DNA of 39,626 bases from a virus: IMG/VR virus record IMGVR_UViG_3300017971_000139, positions 1 through 39,626 of that record; one strand, written 5' to 3'. Positions 14,532 to 21,880 of the stretch are shown piece after piece; position 1 is the stretch's first letter; every line of letters begins with the position of its first letter. The notes beneath the pieces were generated by a model. That model did no database searches and was not told the DNA's origin. It saw only the letters and a program-made list of their open reading frames with translations. The translations under genes were made by a program, and so were the position numbers.

Positions 14532-14710
14532 ACCATTTCAGTATTCAAGTAGTCCTGCTCAGATATGTGATGAACGGGATCAGTCAAGAACATTGTCTGC
14601 GTAAGCTTAAAGACTGTACAAACGATCAAATTAAAGAGGCCATGAACGACCTGGAACTCTATCCTGGTAATGTTATCAGGATCAACAAATGGATACTGGG
14701 GGTAAGATGA
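14528..14710 (+). CDS. Hypothetical 60-aa early protein
   Basis: It is coupled to the previous gene by ATGA, with GGAGGAAATTGG upstream. The sequence looks like a small helical, possibly HTH-like, domain (NGISQEHCLRKLKDC, then DQIKEAMNDLELYPG) ending in a short strand, similar in outline to a winged-helix fragment. It may bind nucleic acid or modulate another factor; this is weak inference. Confidence 0.65.
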   Translation: MNHFSIQVVLLRYVMNGISQEHCLRKLKDCTNDQIKEAMNDLELYPGNVIRINKWILGVR

Positions 14711-14964
14711 AACCTATCGACTTGTCAATATCAATTAGCGAGATGGAACAGTTCGAACAAATCGCAGTTTCAGTAGATGTGTTCGACTGTCCGGCTCAAT
14801 TTATACTCAATCAAGAAGATTGGCAACGCGCGCTCCTCGCCTACGCTTTTGCTGCGCCATCTGACGCCACGTATGATCCACATGTCACGTTTGTATTGGA
14901 CTGTTACTTCTCACAGATACTGCGTGAAAAGTACACAATCACAGATATTGAGTTTATTCATTAG
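14707..14964 (+). CDS. Hypothetical 85-aa early protein
   Basis: The ATG at 14707 overlaps the previous stop (GTAAGATGA context) after GGGGG. The product is acidic and aromatic, with alternating strand and helix segments and an IREKYTITDIEFIH-like end. It is the last gene of the first overlapping set, followed by a short hairpin-bearing gap. The family is not recognised. Confidence 0.65.
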   Translation: MKPIDLSISISEMEQFEQIAVSVDVFDCPAQFILNQEDWQRALLAYAFAAPSDATYDPHVTFVLDCYFSQILREKYTITDIEFIH

Positions 14965-14996
14965 TCAATCCGGGGAATAGGCCTCGGTGAAACTAT

Positions 14997-15031
14997 ACCC
15001 TGGCAGGGATTGAATGGACACCTGCCAGGGT
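14997..15031 (+). terminator. 11-bp hairpin between early gene sets
   Basis: ACCCTGGCAGG pairs with CCTGCCAGGGT around a 13-base loop. There is no T-tract, and the next gene starts 20 bases later. It is more likely a processing, stabilising or attenuating hairpin than a full terminator. Confidence 0.6.
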
Positions 15032-15051
15032 TAAAACAAACAGGAGATACT

Positions 15052-15240
15052 ATGAAAGTCAGTCCTTTGGCTGTTAAATTTGCTCGTTCCTTTACTACTG
15101 ACCAGCTTCAGTTCAAACTTGAAAGGTCAAAAGCGAATTTACTAGCCCAATTAGGCACAGTGGGTGAACAACCTATCCGTAAACACATTGCTACTATTCA
15201 AACAGCAATTCAACTACGAGGAGAGGACAATGACACTTAA
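15052..15240 (+). CDS. Hypothetical 62-aa helical protein
   Basis: ACAGGAGATACT precedes the ATG at 15052. The frame is open upstream, but this start has the ribosome site. The basic protein looks fully helical, with a likely coiled-coil or helical hairpin (DQLQFKLERSKANLLAQL, then IRKHIATIQTAIQLR). It overlaps the next gene by 11 bases. The function is unknown. Confidence 0.7.
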   Translation: MKVSPLAVKFARSFTTDQLQFKLERSKANLLAQLGTVGEQPIRKHIATIQTAIQLRGEDNDT

Positions 15241-15463
15241 TGATGTTACCAAGAGGAAAGCCAATGGGAGGCTTACTCCGTTCCAGCTGCGTGTGATTGA
15301 GGCGTGCTATAAATGGCATGTCCCGAAAGCACATGTGGCTGAGTTCATCGAAGTATCGCTGCCGGCTGTCAACTATCAGTACATGAAACTGGAGGGACAA
15401 CAGACTGAACAATATCCCGCCATCACACCGGAATTTGTGGTTCACTTGGAGGGATTAGTATGA
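15230..15463 (+). CDS. Small HTH-like protein (77 aa) preceding the primase
   Basis: The ATG at 15230 follows GAGGAGAGGAC. The region LRVIEACYKWHVPKAHVAEF, continuing into IEVSLPAVNYQYMK, reads as a helix-turn-helix of the kind found in small phage DNA-binding proteins. It ends with a four-base overlap onto the primase-helicase gene, so the two are probably made together. It could be an origin-binding or primase-accessory factor or a transcription regulator; the sequence does not decide. Confidence 0.7.
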   Translation: MTLNDVTKRKANGRLTPFQLRVIEACYKWHVPKAHVAEFIEVSLPAVNYQYMKLEGQQTEQYPAITPEFVVHLEGLV

Positions 15464-17934
15464 AACAACTCAAAACTCTTCCTATCTGGACACATTGTAA
15501 ACGTGTCCAGAAAGGAGATGGTAGCGTATCATTGAAAGCTCCGGCGTTAGGTCTCGGTAAAACTCAGCCGGTAACCTATGAACGAGCAATTGCAAATGCA
15601 GCCGATGAGATCGCTGGGTCGCCTTATTATGGAATCGTATTTCCGCAGCGATCACGCATCATTGGTATTGATATTGATGTCGATCCATCTGGTGAGAAAA
15701 AGAACGCATCTAAAGAGATACCGAAAGCCGTGTTCAAGCTTCTCGAGGAACACCCGACACATGTTCATTACTCGCCAAACGGTTTCGGCATTCACATTAT
15801 CTATAACATCGACCTGCAGACCGAGCAAGAGCTGAACAAAGCTAAGCTTCAACAGAAACCCACATCATCTGAGGACCTGTTTCAAGGTGACATTAGGTAT
15901 CGTAATTCCTTCCTGGTATGTACTGAAGAATTACATCCTAAGGGTACTCCCACAGGTAAGGTGACCAAGCTACCATTATCTAAGCTCAAGCAGATAATGC
16001 CGTCGATCTTTGCTAAGCGGACAGAAAATACTTCTCCAGTGATGCCTCAACAATACAAACTCAACGAGGTGATTGATGCCCTCCATAAAATTGAACCGAT
16101 ATATGGTCCGAAGGCACAACGAGCGATATCACACTTACCAGAGGCAATGCAACCAACATCCGCGTACGATTACTGGCTCACAGTTGGCCAGGCACTCGCT
16201 TATTACGCTGTTACCACTAACAACATCAGCGCGATTCAAGCGGAATTCCTCACGTGGTCAGAGCAAGACACTGAAGGTTTTAAGTCTGAAGCTGATGTCA
16301 TGTCTAAATTCTCCTCGCTGTATACCTCAACGCAGGAAAAGATAAAAGCCAACGAGGAATGCATTACCACGAATACTATCTTTCTTCTAGCTCAGCATTC
16401 CACAATATCCTTCCCTCATATGTACAAGACGAAATCTGGCAAACTCAAACCTATTAACAAGTCGATCCAGAACTTTAAAGCTCTTCTCGAGCACGACCAA
16501 CTTGAGGTCATCTTCGATCCTATGGGCGGTGGCTATTGCTTCAAAGGTCCTGAGGATATCGTTACCAAATGGTTCTGTCCGAATCCTGAATACCTTGCGT
16601 ATCGTCCTCCTGGTTATTCTCAAGTGTGTACTGAGGGACAGCTCAAGATACGCCTACTTCACTATATGCAAGATCGATACGGTGACCCAACTCTCGATAC
16701 AAATGTCACACGTGCAATGGCCGCAGCTGCTGCTGACTTCGCGCGGTTTGAGAATGCATATGCAAAGTGGATTGAGTCTGAACCTTGGGACGGTACTAAG
16801 CGTTTTGAGTCTGTAGTCAACTCAATTGAGATCGCTGATTCCGAAAAGCATAATGAAGATATGTTCCGTGACTATATCAGGAATGCATTGTTAGCCGGCG
16901 TCGCCATTCACTTCTTTCGTGAAGATAACCCGACGATCCCGGCTATCCTAGTTCTATCAGGCCCACAGAATACTTTCAAGTCTTCATGGGCACGATGGAT
17001 AGTTCCCAATGACATGGGAAATTACATATCTTCAGTACCCACGAATATGATTACCAGAGGTGACCTTGACTGGAAGGTGTGTCTCGCTACTAAAGCTGTA
17101 ATCATAATTAATGAGTGTGAACCATTATTCACACCCAGGCATGAACAGAAACTTAAAGCTGCGATTGATGATTCGAAGGTCTCTTACCGCGACCTCTATG
17201 CATCCGCAGTCCGAGATCGTCCACGAACAGCTCTTATCATTGGTACGACGAACACTGATGTGCTATTCACTGGAGATCTTGGTACAAGAAAAGTATGGCA
17301 GATCCCTGTTAAACTTTGCGATTCTATGCTTGTCAAGAATATTAATCATCAGCAACTTAATGCTGAGATTCTTCACATTCTCCGTAAATACAAGAAAGAG
17401 CATTCTTGGCGGTTGATACAGGACATGTGGAGTTTGGACAATGCTAAGCTAGATCGTATATCTAAGTATAATGCTGTTCGTAAACGCCTTGATCATGGTG
17501 TCGACGCAGACATTAGAGAGCTTTTTGGCCCACCAGAAGAACGTGATTTCAATCCGTATATGTTTATGGGTTCAAGAGGCGTCGTTATTCCTGTAGGTAA
17601 GCCTCTTGCGTCAGCTGACGTACTTAGGAAAGAACCCGCAGGATGGACTGTGCGTAGTATGACTAAACTTCTACGTACTCATCTCAACGATGACACCATT
17701 ACAGTTAAAGAAGTTGGCTATGCACTTAAGCGTTACTCTGGTGAATGGACAAACTCACAAACAAAACCGAATGACTGTCTTGACAAATTATGTGTACAAG
17801 ACGCACAGTTTAAGCGCATAATTCATTCTGGTAAAGTACGAATGTCTAAGACCACTTATTACTATCTAATGCCGACATTACTTGGCGGAGAGGAGGTTGA
17901 ATCTAAAGAGTCTAACGTTATATCACTAACTTAG
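15460..17934 (+). CDS. AEP primase fused to VirE/VapE-type helicase (824 aa)
   Basis: Residues about 30-190 look like an archaeo-eukaryotic primase (prim-pol) domain: GIDIDVD at 69-75 with the D71/D73 pair, and SPNGFGIH at 105-112 with H112. Residues about 205-310 fit a PriCT-like linker domain (YDYWLTVGQALAYYA). Residues about 430-680 match the virulence-associated E / D5-like ATPase family (ESEPWDGTKR, a GPQNTFKS P-loop at 501-508, IIINECE near 548-553, a GTTN motif and GTRKVWQIP). It should prime and unwind DNA at the phage fork. The P-loop is odd: F506 stands where G normally precedes Lys. It overlaps the upstream gene by four bases. Confidence 0.85.
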   Translation: MKQLKTLPIWTHCKRVQKGDGSVSLKAPALGLGKTQPVTYERAIANAADEIAGSPYYGIVFPQRSRIIGIDIDVDPSGEKKNASKEIPKAVFKLLEEHPTHVHYSPNGFGIHIIYNIDLQTEQELNKAKLQQKPTSSEDLFQGDIRYRNSFLVCTEELHPKGTPTGKVTKLPLSKLKQIMPSIFAKRTENTSPVMPQQYKLNEVIDALHKIEPIYGPKAQRAISHLPEAMQPTSAYDYWLTVGQALAYYAVTTNNISAIQAEFLTWSEQDTEGFKSEADVMSKFSSLYTSTQEKIKANEECITTNTIFLLAQHSTISFPHMYKTKSGKLKPINKSIQNFKALLEHDQLEVIFDPMGGGYCFKGPEDIVTKWFCPNPEYLAYRPPGYSQVCTEGQLKIRLLHYMQDRYGDPTLDTNVTRAMAAAAADFARFENAYAKWIESEPWDGTKRFESVVNSIEIADSEKHNEDMFRDYIRNALLAGVAIHFFREDNPTIPAILVLSGPQNTFKSSWARWIVPNDMGNYISSVPTNMITRGDLDWKVCLATKAVIIINECEPLFTPRHEQKLKAAIDDSKVSYRDLYASAVRDRPRTALIIGTTNTDVLFTGDLGTRKVWQIPVKLCDSMLVKNINHQQLNAEILHILRKYKKEHSWRLIQDMWSLDNAKLDRISKYNAVRKRLDHGVDADIRELFGPPEERDFNPYMFMGSRGVVIPVGKPLASADVLRKEPAGWTVRSMTKLLRTHLNDDTITVKEVGYALKRYSGEWTNSQTKPNDCLDKLCVQDAQFKRIIHSGKVRMSKTTYYYLMPTLLGGEEVESKESNVISLT

Positions 17935-17942
17935 GAGGTTTC

Positions 17943-19124
17943 ATGCACGCAGAATGTTCACCATCACAGCTACCACGTATTGTGGGATGTCCAGGGTCTC
18001 GGCGTATGGTTCGGATGGCTACCAAGAGTAAGTCATCCGAGTATGCTGATGAAGGCACAATGCTTCACGATGTTACTGCTAACCGGCTTCTCAATAAAGG
18101 TGTCCATCAGGATTTGATACGAGAGCAAATGTCTGCAGTTCAGGATTGCGTCGATTACTTCACTCAGGTTCTAAAGACTGTCAAAACCTACAACACAAAT
18201 GTCCGGTATTACATTGAAGAACGAGTATCGATCAGTGACTTACCGGAAGTCTCAGGTACTTCAGACGTCATTATTATTGGTGACGCCCGCGTCGATGTGA
18301 TTGATTGGAAGTTTGGCGCAGGCGTACCAGTATACGCCGAGGAGAATTACCAAGGAGTCGGCTATCTATTGGGCGCCATTGACAAGATGGCTTTGTCTAT
18401 GCTCGACACCTTTGAATTTCACATCCATATTGTCCAACCTCGGTTAGACTACTACGGTGACTGGGCTCTTAGTTTTAACGAGCTTATTCCTTATCGCCAG
18501 GATATCTATGATGCGGTCCATACATCACGAGAAGCTGACGCACCTCTCATTCCTGGCGAGAAGCAATGTAGATGGTGTGTTGGTCCTGCCTGCAAAGCCA
18601 AAGTAAAATTTGCCCATGACTTTGCAGGTCAAATCTTTGAGAAGTACGCGAACAAATCGCCTGTCGATTACGAGTCACCGCAAACACTTCTTGAGTTACT
18701 GGATAAAGCGAAACTCGTGTCCAAGTTTATTGCAGAGATCGAGGGCTACTTGATCACCCAGTCACTCGAAGGAAAGGTATCAGGATATAAAGCGGTCAGT
18801 GGGCGCTCGAACCGCAAATGGAAGAATGAGAAAGACGCCGAGCGGTTTATGCTCGAACTCGTAGACAACCCGATGTATGACATTGATTTCGATGACATCT
18901 ATAAGCCGGCACAATTACTGTCATGCGCCCAAGCAGAGAAGCTACATAAGAAGCTTAAGACCGACTCAGAGTTCAAAGATCTGATTTACAAGCCTCCTGG
19001 TAAGCCTATTCTGGTACCTGAGAATGACCCCAGGCCGTCCATTAAATCTGAAGCTCAGAATGCTTTTGCTGCGTTCGCGCAGGATAAAACTCCAGCTTCC
19101 GGCAGCAATGGAGAAAAAAATTAA
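17943..19124 (+). CDS. DUF2800 family Cas4/RecB-like nuclease (393 aa)
   Basis: TAGGAGG precedes the ATG. The sequence fits the DUF2800 phage family, which is of the PD-(D/E)XK kind. Visible are H42 (in GTMLHD), D108 (GTSD), D121 and K123 (VIDWK) and Q137-x3-Y141, the RecB-type motifs. C16 with C209-x2-C212-x4-C217 form a four-cysteine set placed as in Cas4 and AddB, suggesting a 4Fe-4S cluster. The C-terminal third is helical and charged. It would be a 5' or recombination exonuclease; neighbouring primase, DUF2815 and polymerase genes are its usual companions in siphophages. Confidence 0.85.
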   Translation: MHAECSPSQLPRIVGCPGSRRMVRMATKSKSSEYADEGTMLHDVTANRLLNKGVHQDLIREQMSAVQDCVDYFTQVLKTVKTYNTNVRYYIEERVSISDLPEVSGTSDVIIIGDARVDVIDWKFGAGVPVYAEENYQGVGYLLGAIDKMALSMLDTFEFHIHIVQPRLDYYGDWALSFNELIPYRQDIYDAVHTSREADAPLIPGEKQCRWCVGPACKAKVKFAHDFAGQIFEKYANKSPVDYESPQTLLELLDKAKLVSKFIAEIEGYLITQSLEGKVSGYKAVSGRSNRKWKNEKDAERFMLELVDNPMYDIDFDDIYKPAQLLSCAQAEKLHKKLKTDSEFKDLIYKPPGKPILVPENDPRPSIKSEAQNAFAAFAQDKTPASGSNGEKN

Positions 19125-19132
19125 TTTTGACG

Positions 19133-19161
19133 TTTACTTTTCCTGAAAACCATAGTATATT
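19133..19161 (+). promoter_or_regulatory. Candidate internal sigma-70 promoter
   Basis: TTTACT (19133-19138), 17 bases, TATATT (19156-19161), within a 111-base gap of AT-rich DNA. An overlapping TTGACG lies at 19127. It would give the HTH-acidic gene at 19236 extra transcription. A short GGGGATT/AATCCTC hairpin lies in the leader before the ribosome site. Confidence 0.65.
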
Positions 19162-19214
19162 AAATTATAGAATGAAAGTCGGGGATTAATAAGAATCCTC
19201 GCATAACCCCAACT

Positions 19215-19228
19215 ACTTACCAAAGGAG
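19215..19228 (+). promoter_or_regulatory. Conserved ribosome-binding leader ACTTACCAAAGGAG
   Basis: The same 14 bases occur at 21861-21874 before the ssDNA-binding protein gene, and a close relative (CACTACCAAAAGGAG) precedes the early HTH gene near 12255. All three sit just before the start codon. A shared upstream extension beyond the Shine-Dalgarno core suggests selection for strong initiation. Confidence 0.65.
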
Positions 19229-19235
19229 ATGTGCA

Positions 19236-19787
19236 ATGGCAACCCCGAATCGCGAGAAGATCAAGGAAATGATCGAGAGCGGAACCTACACCCGGAAAAT
19301 GATCCAGGAAGAATTGGGTCTTTCCGCCGCCTCCTTGGCCACCAACTTCAGCTACCTGCGGATGATGGGTTTCTACCCGATTGTCGCGGAAGAGAACAAG
19401 GAATCCGGTATCCTGTCTCTGACCGACAAAGAAACCTGGGACACCATGAAAGCGGCCAGCGCCGGCGCCCGTTCCACCGCCGCCGCGAAAACCCCGAAGG
19501 AACGTTACGAGGCCCTCGACAAACGTCTGACCCGGGTTTCCAAGGCTCTGAAGCTGGCGGCCGATCGTGCCGCGGCCAATGAAGATGTCGAACTGCTGCA
19601 GCTCAAGAAAGACCGTGCGGTTCTCGACGTCAAGATCACCGAGATCGAGATCAAAGATCTGACCTCCAGCGACGAATACATCGAATTCATGCGGAATTAC
19701 GATGACTCCGCCGAAGATGAGCTCGATGAAGACGTCGAAGTCGAGGATGGCGATGAGGAATTTGACGAGGATGGCGACCTCGAATAG
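19236..19787 (+). CDS. HTH protein with coiled coil and acidic tail (183 aa)
   Basis: Residues about 8-45 form a helix-turn-helix (YTRKMIQEELGLSAASLATN, then a YLRMMGFYP wing), related in outline to the early regulator at 12275. Residues about 85-150 are Ala/Lys/Glu-rich and helical. The last 30 residues are nearly all Asp and Glu. Third positions are strongly G+C-rich, unlike neighbours; it has its own candidate promoter, a strong leader and a downstream 14-bp hairpin, so it is likely abundant. A chromosome-like DNA-binding protein, a DNA mimic or a replication factor with an SSB-like tail are all possible. No family is recognised. Confidence 0.8.
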   Translation: MATPNREKIKEMIESGTYTRKMIQEELGLSAASLATNFSYLRMMGFYPIVAEENKESGILSLTDKETWDTMKAASAGARSTAAAKTPKERYEALDKRLTRVSKALKLAADRAAANEDVELLQLKKDRAVLDVKITEIEIKDLTSSDEYIEFMRNYDDSAEDELDEDVEVEDGDEEFDEDGDLE

Positions 19788-19809
19788 TTCTTCATAGTCA
19801 GTCATGTCA

Positions 19810-19843
19810 AAGTTAACCCACCCTAATCGGGGTGGGTTAACTT
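19810..19843 (+). terminator. Perfect 14-bp hairpin after the HTH-acidic gene
   Basis: The left arm 19810-19823 (AAGTTAACCCACCC) pairs fully with 19830-19843 around TAATCG. No T-run follows (TAGCACAC), so it probably stabilises the upstream message or attenuates rather than fully terminating. Confidence 0.7.
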
Positions 19844-19871
19844 AGCACACCTACTTACGCGGGAGATAAAT

Positions 19872-20297
19872 ATGGCCACAAAACGAGAAAAAGATACCAC
19901 CGATAAAATTAGATTTGATCTTATCGGTGCCGAGTTTGATTATGAATTTGCTGAGGTCCTTACCAAGGGCGCTGCAAAATACGAAGAAAATGCTTGGCGT
20001 AGTAATAAAGTCAAGCATTATATCGCCGCGGCCAGACGTCATCTTAACGCCATTCAGGAGGCCATCGAAACTAATGACGAATCAAAGTTATACGACTACG
20101 AAACTGGGAACCATCATAGCGCGCATCTTGCTTGTAACGCTATGTTTCTCTACTACTTGGCTGGCCTTAAAATTTCTGATAAAGATGTTCGCAGCGAGTT
20201 AAAACGAGCCTATATCAGAGAGCAGACTACAGGTATGATGAACATGATCGATAACCCTATCGCGGAGGCAATCGGTGGAATTCCTGGTAAAGATTAA
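19872..20297 (+). CDS. dATP/dGTP diphosphohydrolase-like protein (DUF5664)
   Basis: GCGGGAGATAAAT precedes the ATG. The pattern K-I-R-F-D-L-I, then A-E-V-L-T-K-G-A-A-K-Y, then a Y...A..RHL helix, D-Y-E-T-G-N-H-H-S-A-H-L-A-C-N-A-M-F-L matches the DUF5664 / dATP-dGTP diphosphohydrolase N-terminal family of phages. Residues of the RHL and H-x2-H elements probably bind metal or nucleotide. It would hydrolyse a purine dNTP or act on the pool during replication. The full phage Z-DNA pathway is not present (no PurZ seen), so the physiological substrate is open. Confidence 0.75.
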   Translation: MATKREKDTTDKIRFDLIGAEFDYEFAEVLTKGAAKYEENAWRSNKVKHYIAAARRHLNAIQEAIETNDESKLYDYETGNHHSAHLACNAMFLYYLAGLKISDKDVRSELKRAYIREQTTGMMNMIDNPIAEAIGGIPGKD

Positions 20298-20469
20298 ATG
20301 CTCTGACCGGCTAAGGAAACGCGACGTGATGAAAGACCTAGAAGATGGTCTACATTTTATCGTTGGATCTGGTGATCCTGAATGCGAGTACTTACAACAC
20401 CTTGAAAAAGTTCAGGTCCTAGAGTATCGTCAACCTCGAAAAGTAAAAAGGGTGGTAAAAGATGGATAA
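20275..20469 (+). CDS. Hypothetical 64-aa protein (GTG start)
   Basis: GCGGAGG lies six bases before the GTG at 20275, inside the end of the previous gene. The product is charged, with a beta-helix-beta outline (LVKIKC, DVMKDLEDGLHFIV, VQVLEYRQP) and a basic end. It overlaps the next gene by eight bases. There is no known motif. Confidence 0.65.
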   Translation: MEFLVKIKCSDRLRKRDVMKDLEDGLHFIVGSGDPECEYLQHLEKVQVLEYRQPRKVKRVVKDG

Positions 20470-20749
20470 GATTACCTTTAGCGAGTTAGACTTACGCACG
20501 CGTATCGGGAATGTTCAGTATGGCACAATTGTTACAGGCATTACAGGACATCCTAACAGTGTGTATATGAAAGTCAACAAGCATGAGGTCAGCCAGAATA
20601 TGCACTTAGGCTTCAATCGTAATATTAGCATACTGGTCAATCTCAGAACTGGGTCACTGAGGGATGTACCAGGTAACTCAACATGCACGATATGGCAAGA
20701 GAACCTGGATTTAACTCCTCCTGAAAATGAGGAAGACTTTCTAAAATAA
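20462..20749 (+). CDS. Hypothetical 95-aa protein
   Basis: Its start context GGTGGTAAAAGATGG is repeated exactly before ThyX, 300 bases further on. The protein is beta-rich (VQYGTIVTGITG, VYMKVNK, ISILVNLRTG) with an acidic C-terminus and may be a small barrel. It sits inside the nucleotide-metabolism cluster, but no function is visible. Confidence 0.7.
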   Translation: MDKITFSELDLRTRIGNVQYGTIVTGITGHPNSVYMKVNKHEVSQNMHLGFNRNISILVNLRTGSLRDVPGNSTCTIWQENLDLTPPENEEDFLK

Positions 20750-20761
20750 AGGTGGTAAAAG

Positions 20762-21481
20762 ATGGCTAGAATACTTACTTATGATGACATCCGGATTACG
20801 GTGCTTGAACAGACCAAGAATCCACAGGAGATTATCCAGCATGCACTGAATAAATGTATGCATACCGATGATCAATTGCACGGTTCGCTTACCAAGAAGA
20901 CTGTACGCTACCTGGTAGACGCGCACCATATGAGTCCTCTCGAACAAGCGGGCATGACTGTTGTAGCGACCAACATCTCACGTGCTCTCCTCGCCCAGAT
21001 TACACGGCAACGGACTTTCAAATTCGCGTCGTCCTCCCAACACTATCAAGATTACCGCGACTATCCCTTCGTCATTCACCCGGATAGCCTTTACAATGAC
21101 GCAAGTATCAACAGCATCTATGAAGACACTTTCGATCAGTGTCTTGAGGCCTACCTCGCGCTTATCTCTTTCGGCGTGCCGACATGGGAAGCACGAATGG
21201 TCCTGCCCGAGGCAATTACGGTCAACCTTCAGATTACCATGGATGCCAATAACCTCGCCAAGTTTCTCATGACCCGCCTCTGCAAGCGTAATGTAGAAGA
21301 GATGCAGTGTTTCTCTGTGAAACTGCATCATCTTGCCAGCCGGTGGTTTCCCGAGCTCTTTAATTTCATAGCGCCACATTGCGTTATGTACGGTTGGTGC
21401 AATCAAGGCCACATGCAAGCACCTGAATGTAAAGGCAAATGGGGTACGACACCACGATCAGCGAGGGGGTACAATGGATAG
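20762..21481 (+). CDS. thyX: Flavin-dependent thymidylate synthase (ThyX-like)
   Basis: It has 239 residues, near the family's usual 220-250. Family features are HHMSPLEQAG (55-64), NISRALLAQITRQR (71-84), SSSQHYQDY (90-98) and VLPEAI with the following MDANNLAKFL. The signature RHR-x7-S is present as R82-Q83-R84-x7-S92, so the central His is Gln. ThyX makes dTMP from dUMP using FAD, NADPH and methylenetetrahydrofolate. It overlaps the dUTPase-like gene by eight bases; together they would raise dUMP and turn it into dTMP. A modified-pyrimidine product is possible but unproven. Confidence 0.88.
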   Translation: MARILTYDDIRITVLEQTKNPQEIIQHALNKCMHTDDQLHGSLTKKTVRYLVDAHHMSPLEQAGMTVVATNISRALLAQITRQRTFKFASSSQHYQDYRDYPFVIHPDSLYNDASINSIYEDTFDQCLEAYLALISFGVPTWEARMVLPEAITVNLQITMDANNLAKFLMTRLCKRNVEEMQCFSVKLHHLASRWFPELFNFIAPHCVMYGWCNQGHMQAPECKGKWGTTPRSARGYNG

Positions 21482-21851
21482 TATCTTGAAGTTGATTAAA
21501 GATCATCAGAAATTGATCAATGCGCCAGGTCCTCGTAATCAGCAATATATTAATGACCTGGTATTGGCAGCTCAAATGGAACTCCATGAAATGATGGATG
21601 AGTTGCCATGGAAACCGTGGAAGTCGGCTGAAGACCAGCCTGCGCGTTATCCTGCTGCAGCTGAAGAATTGGCCGATGCATTCATTTTCTTGTTCGATAT
21701 TTGGTTTCAGCTGGACGTAGATGTTCCGTTGAAACAATTAATTATCGACAAGATTATTTTCAACATTAAACGTCTACGCCCAGAAACACATAGTAATCGT
21801 AGACATAGACCGATGAAAGGAGGCGTACATACCCATACCCGTGACCTGTAA
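21474..21851 (+). CDS. All-alpha NTP pyrophosphohydrolase (dUTPase/MazG-like)
   Basis: It has 125 residues. The metal-binding pattern is E36-x2-E39 followed by E65-x2-D68, with PWKPWK (45-50) between them. This W-K-x-W-K element is common in dimeric all-alpha dUTPases. The C-terminal 25 residues are basic and His-rich. It should hydrolyse a dNTP, probably dUTP, to the monophosphate and pyrophosphate. That feeds the overlapping ThyX and keeps uracil out of phage DNA. MazG with another substrate is the alternative. Confidence 0.75.
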   Translation: MDSILKLIKDHQKLINAPGPRNQQYINDLVLAAQMELHEMMDELPWKPWKSAEDQPARYPAAAEELADAFIFLFDIWFQLDVDVPLKQLIIDKIIFNIKRLRPETHSNRRHRPMKGGVHTHTRDL

Positions 21852-21860
21852 ACTTTAACC

Positions 21861-21874
21861 ACTTACCAAAGGAG
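21861..21874 (+). promoter_or_regulatory. Conserved ribosome-binding leader, second copy
   Basis: ACTTACCAAAGGAG is identical to 19215-19228 and is followed by six bases and the ATG of the ssDNA-binding protein gene at 21881. Confidence 0.65.
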
Positions 21875-21880
21875 TAGCAA

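Noticed and set aside
19134-19805. 223-codon minus-strand frame opposite the HTH-acidic gene
   Set aside because: It is the antisense shadow of a G+C-rich gene; translation is Gly/Phe/Val-rich without a start site, and the plus-strand gene has a ribosome site and motifs.
19872-21851. Full 2-aminoadenine (Z) genome pathway
   Set aside because: DUF5664 and dUTPase/MazG-like genes are present, but I see no PurZ-like adenylosuccinate synthetase, which the pathway requires.
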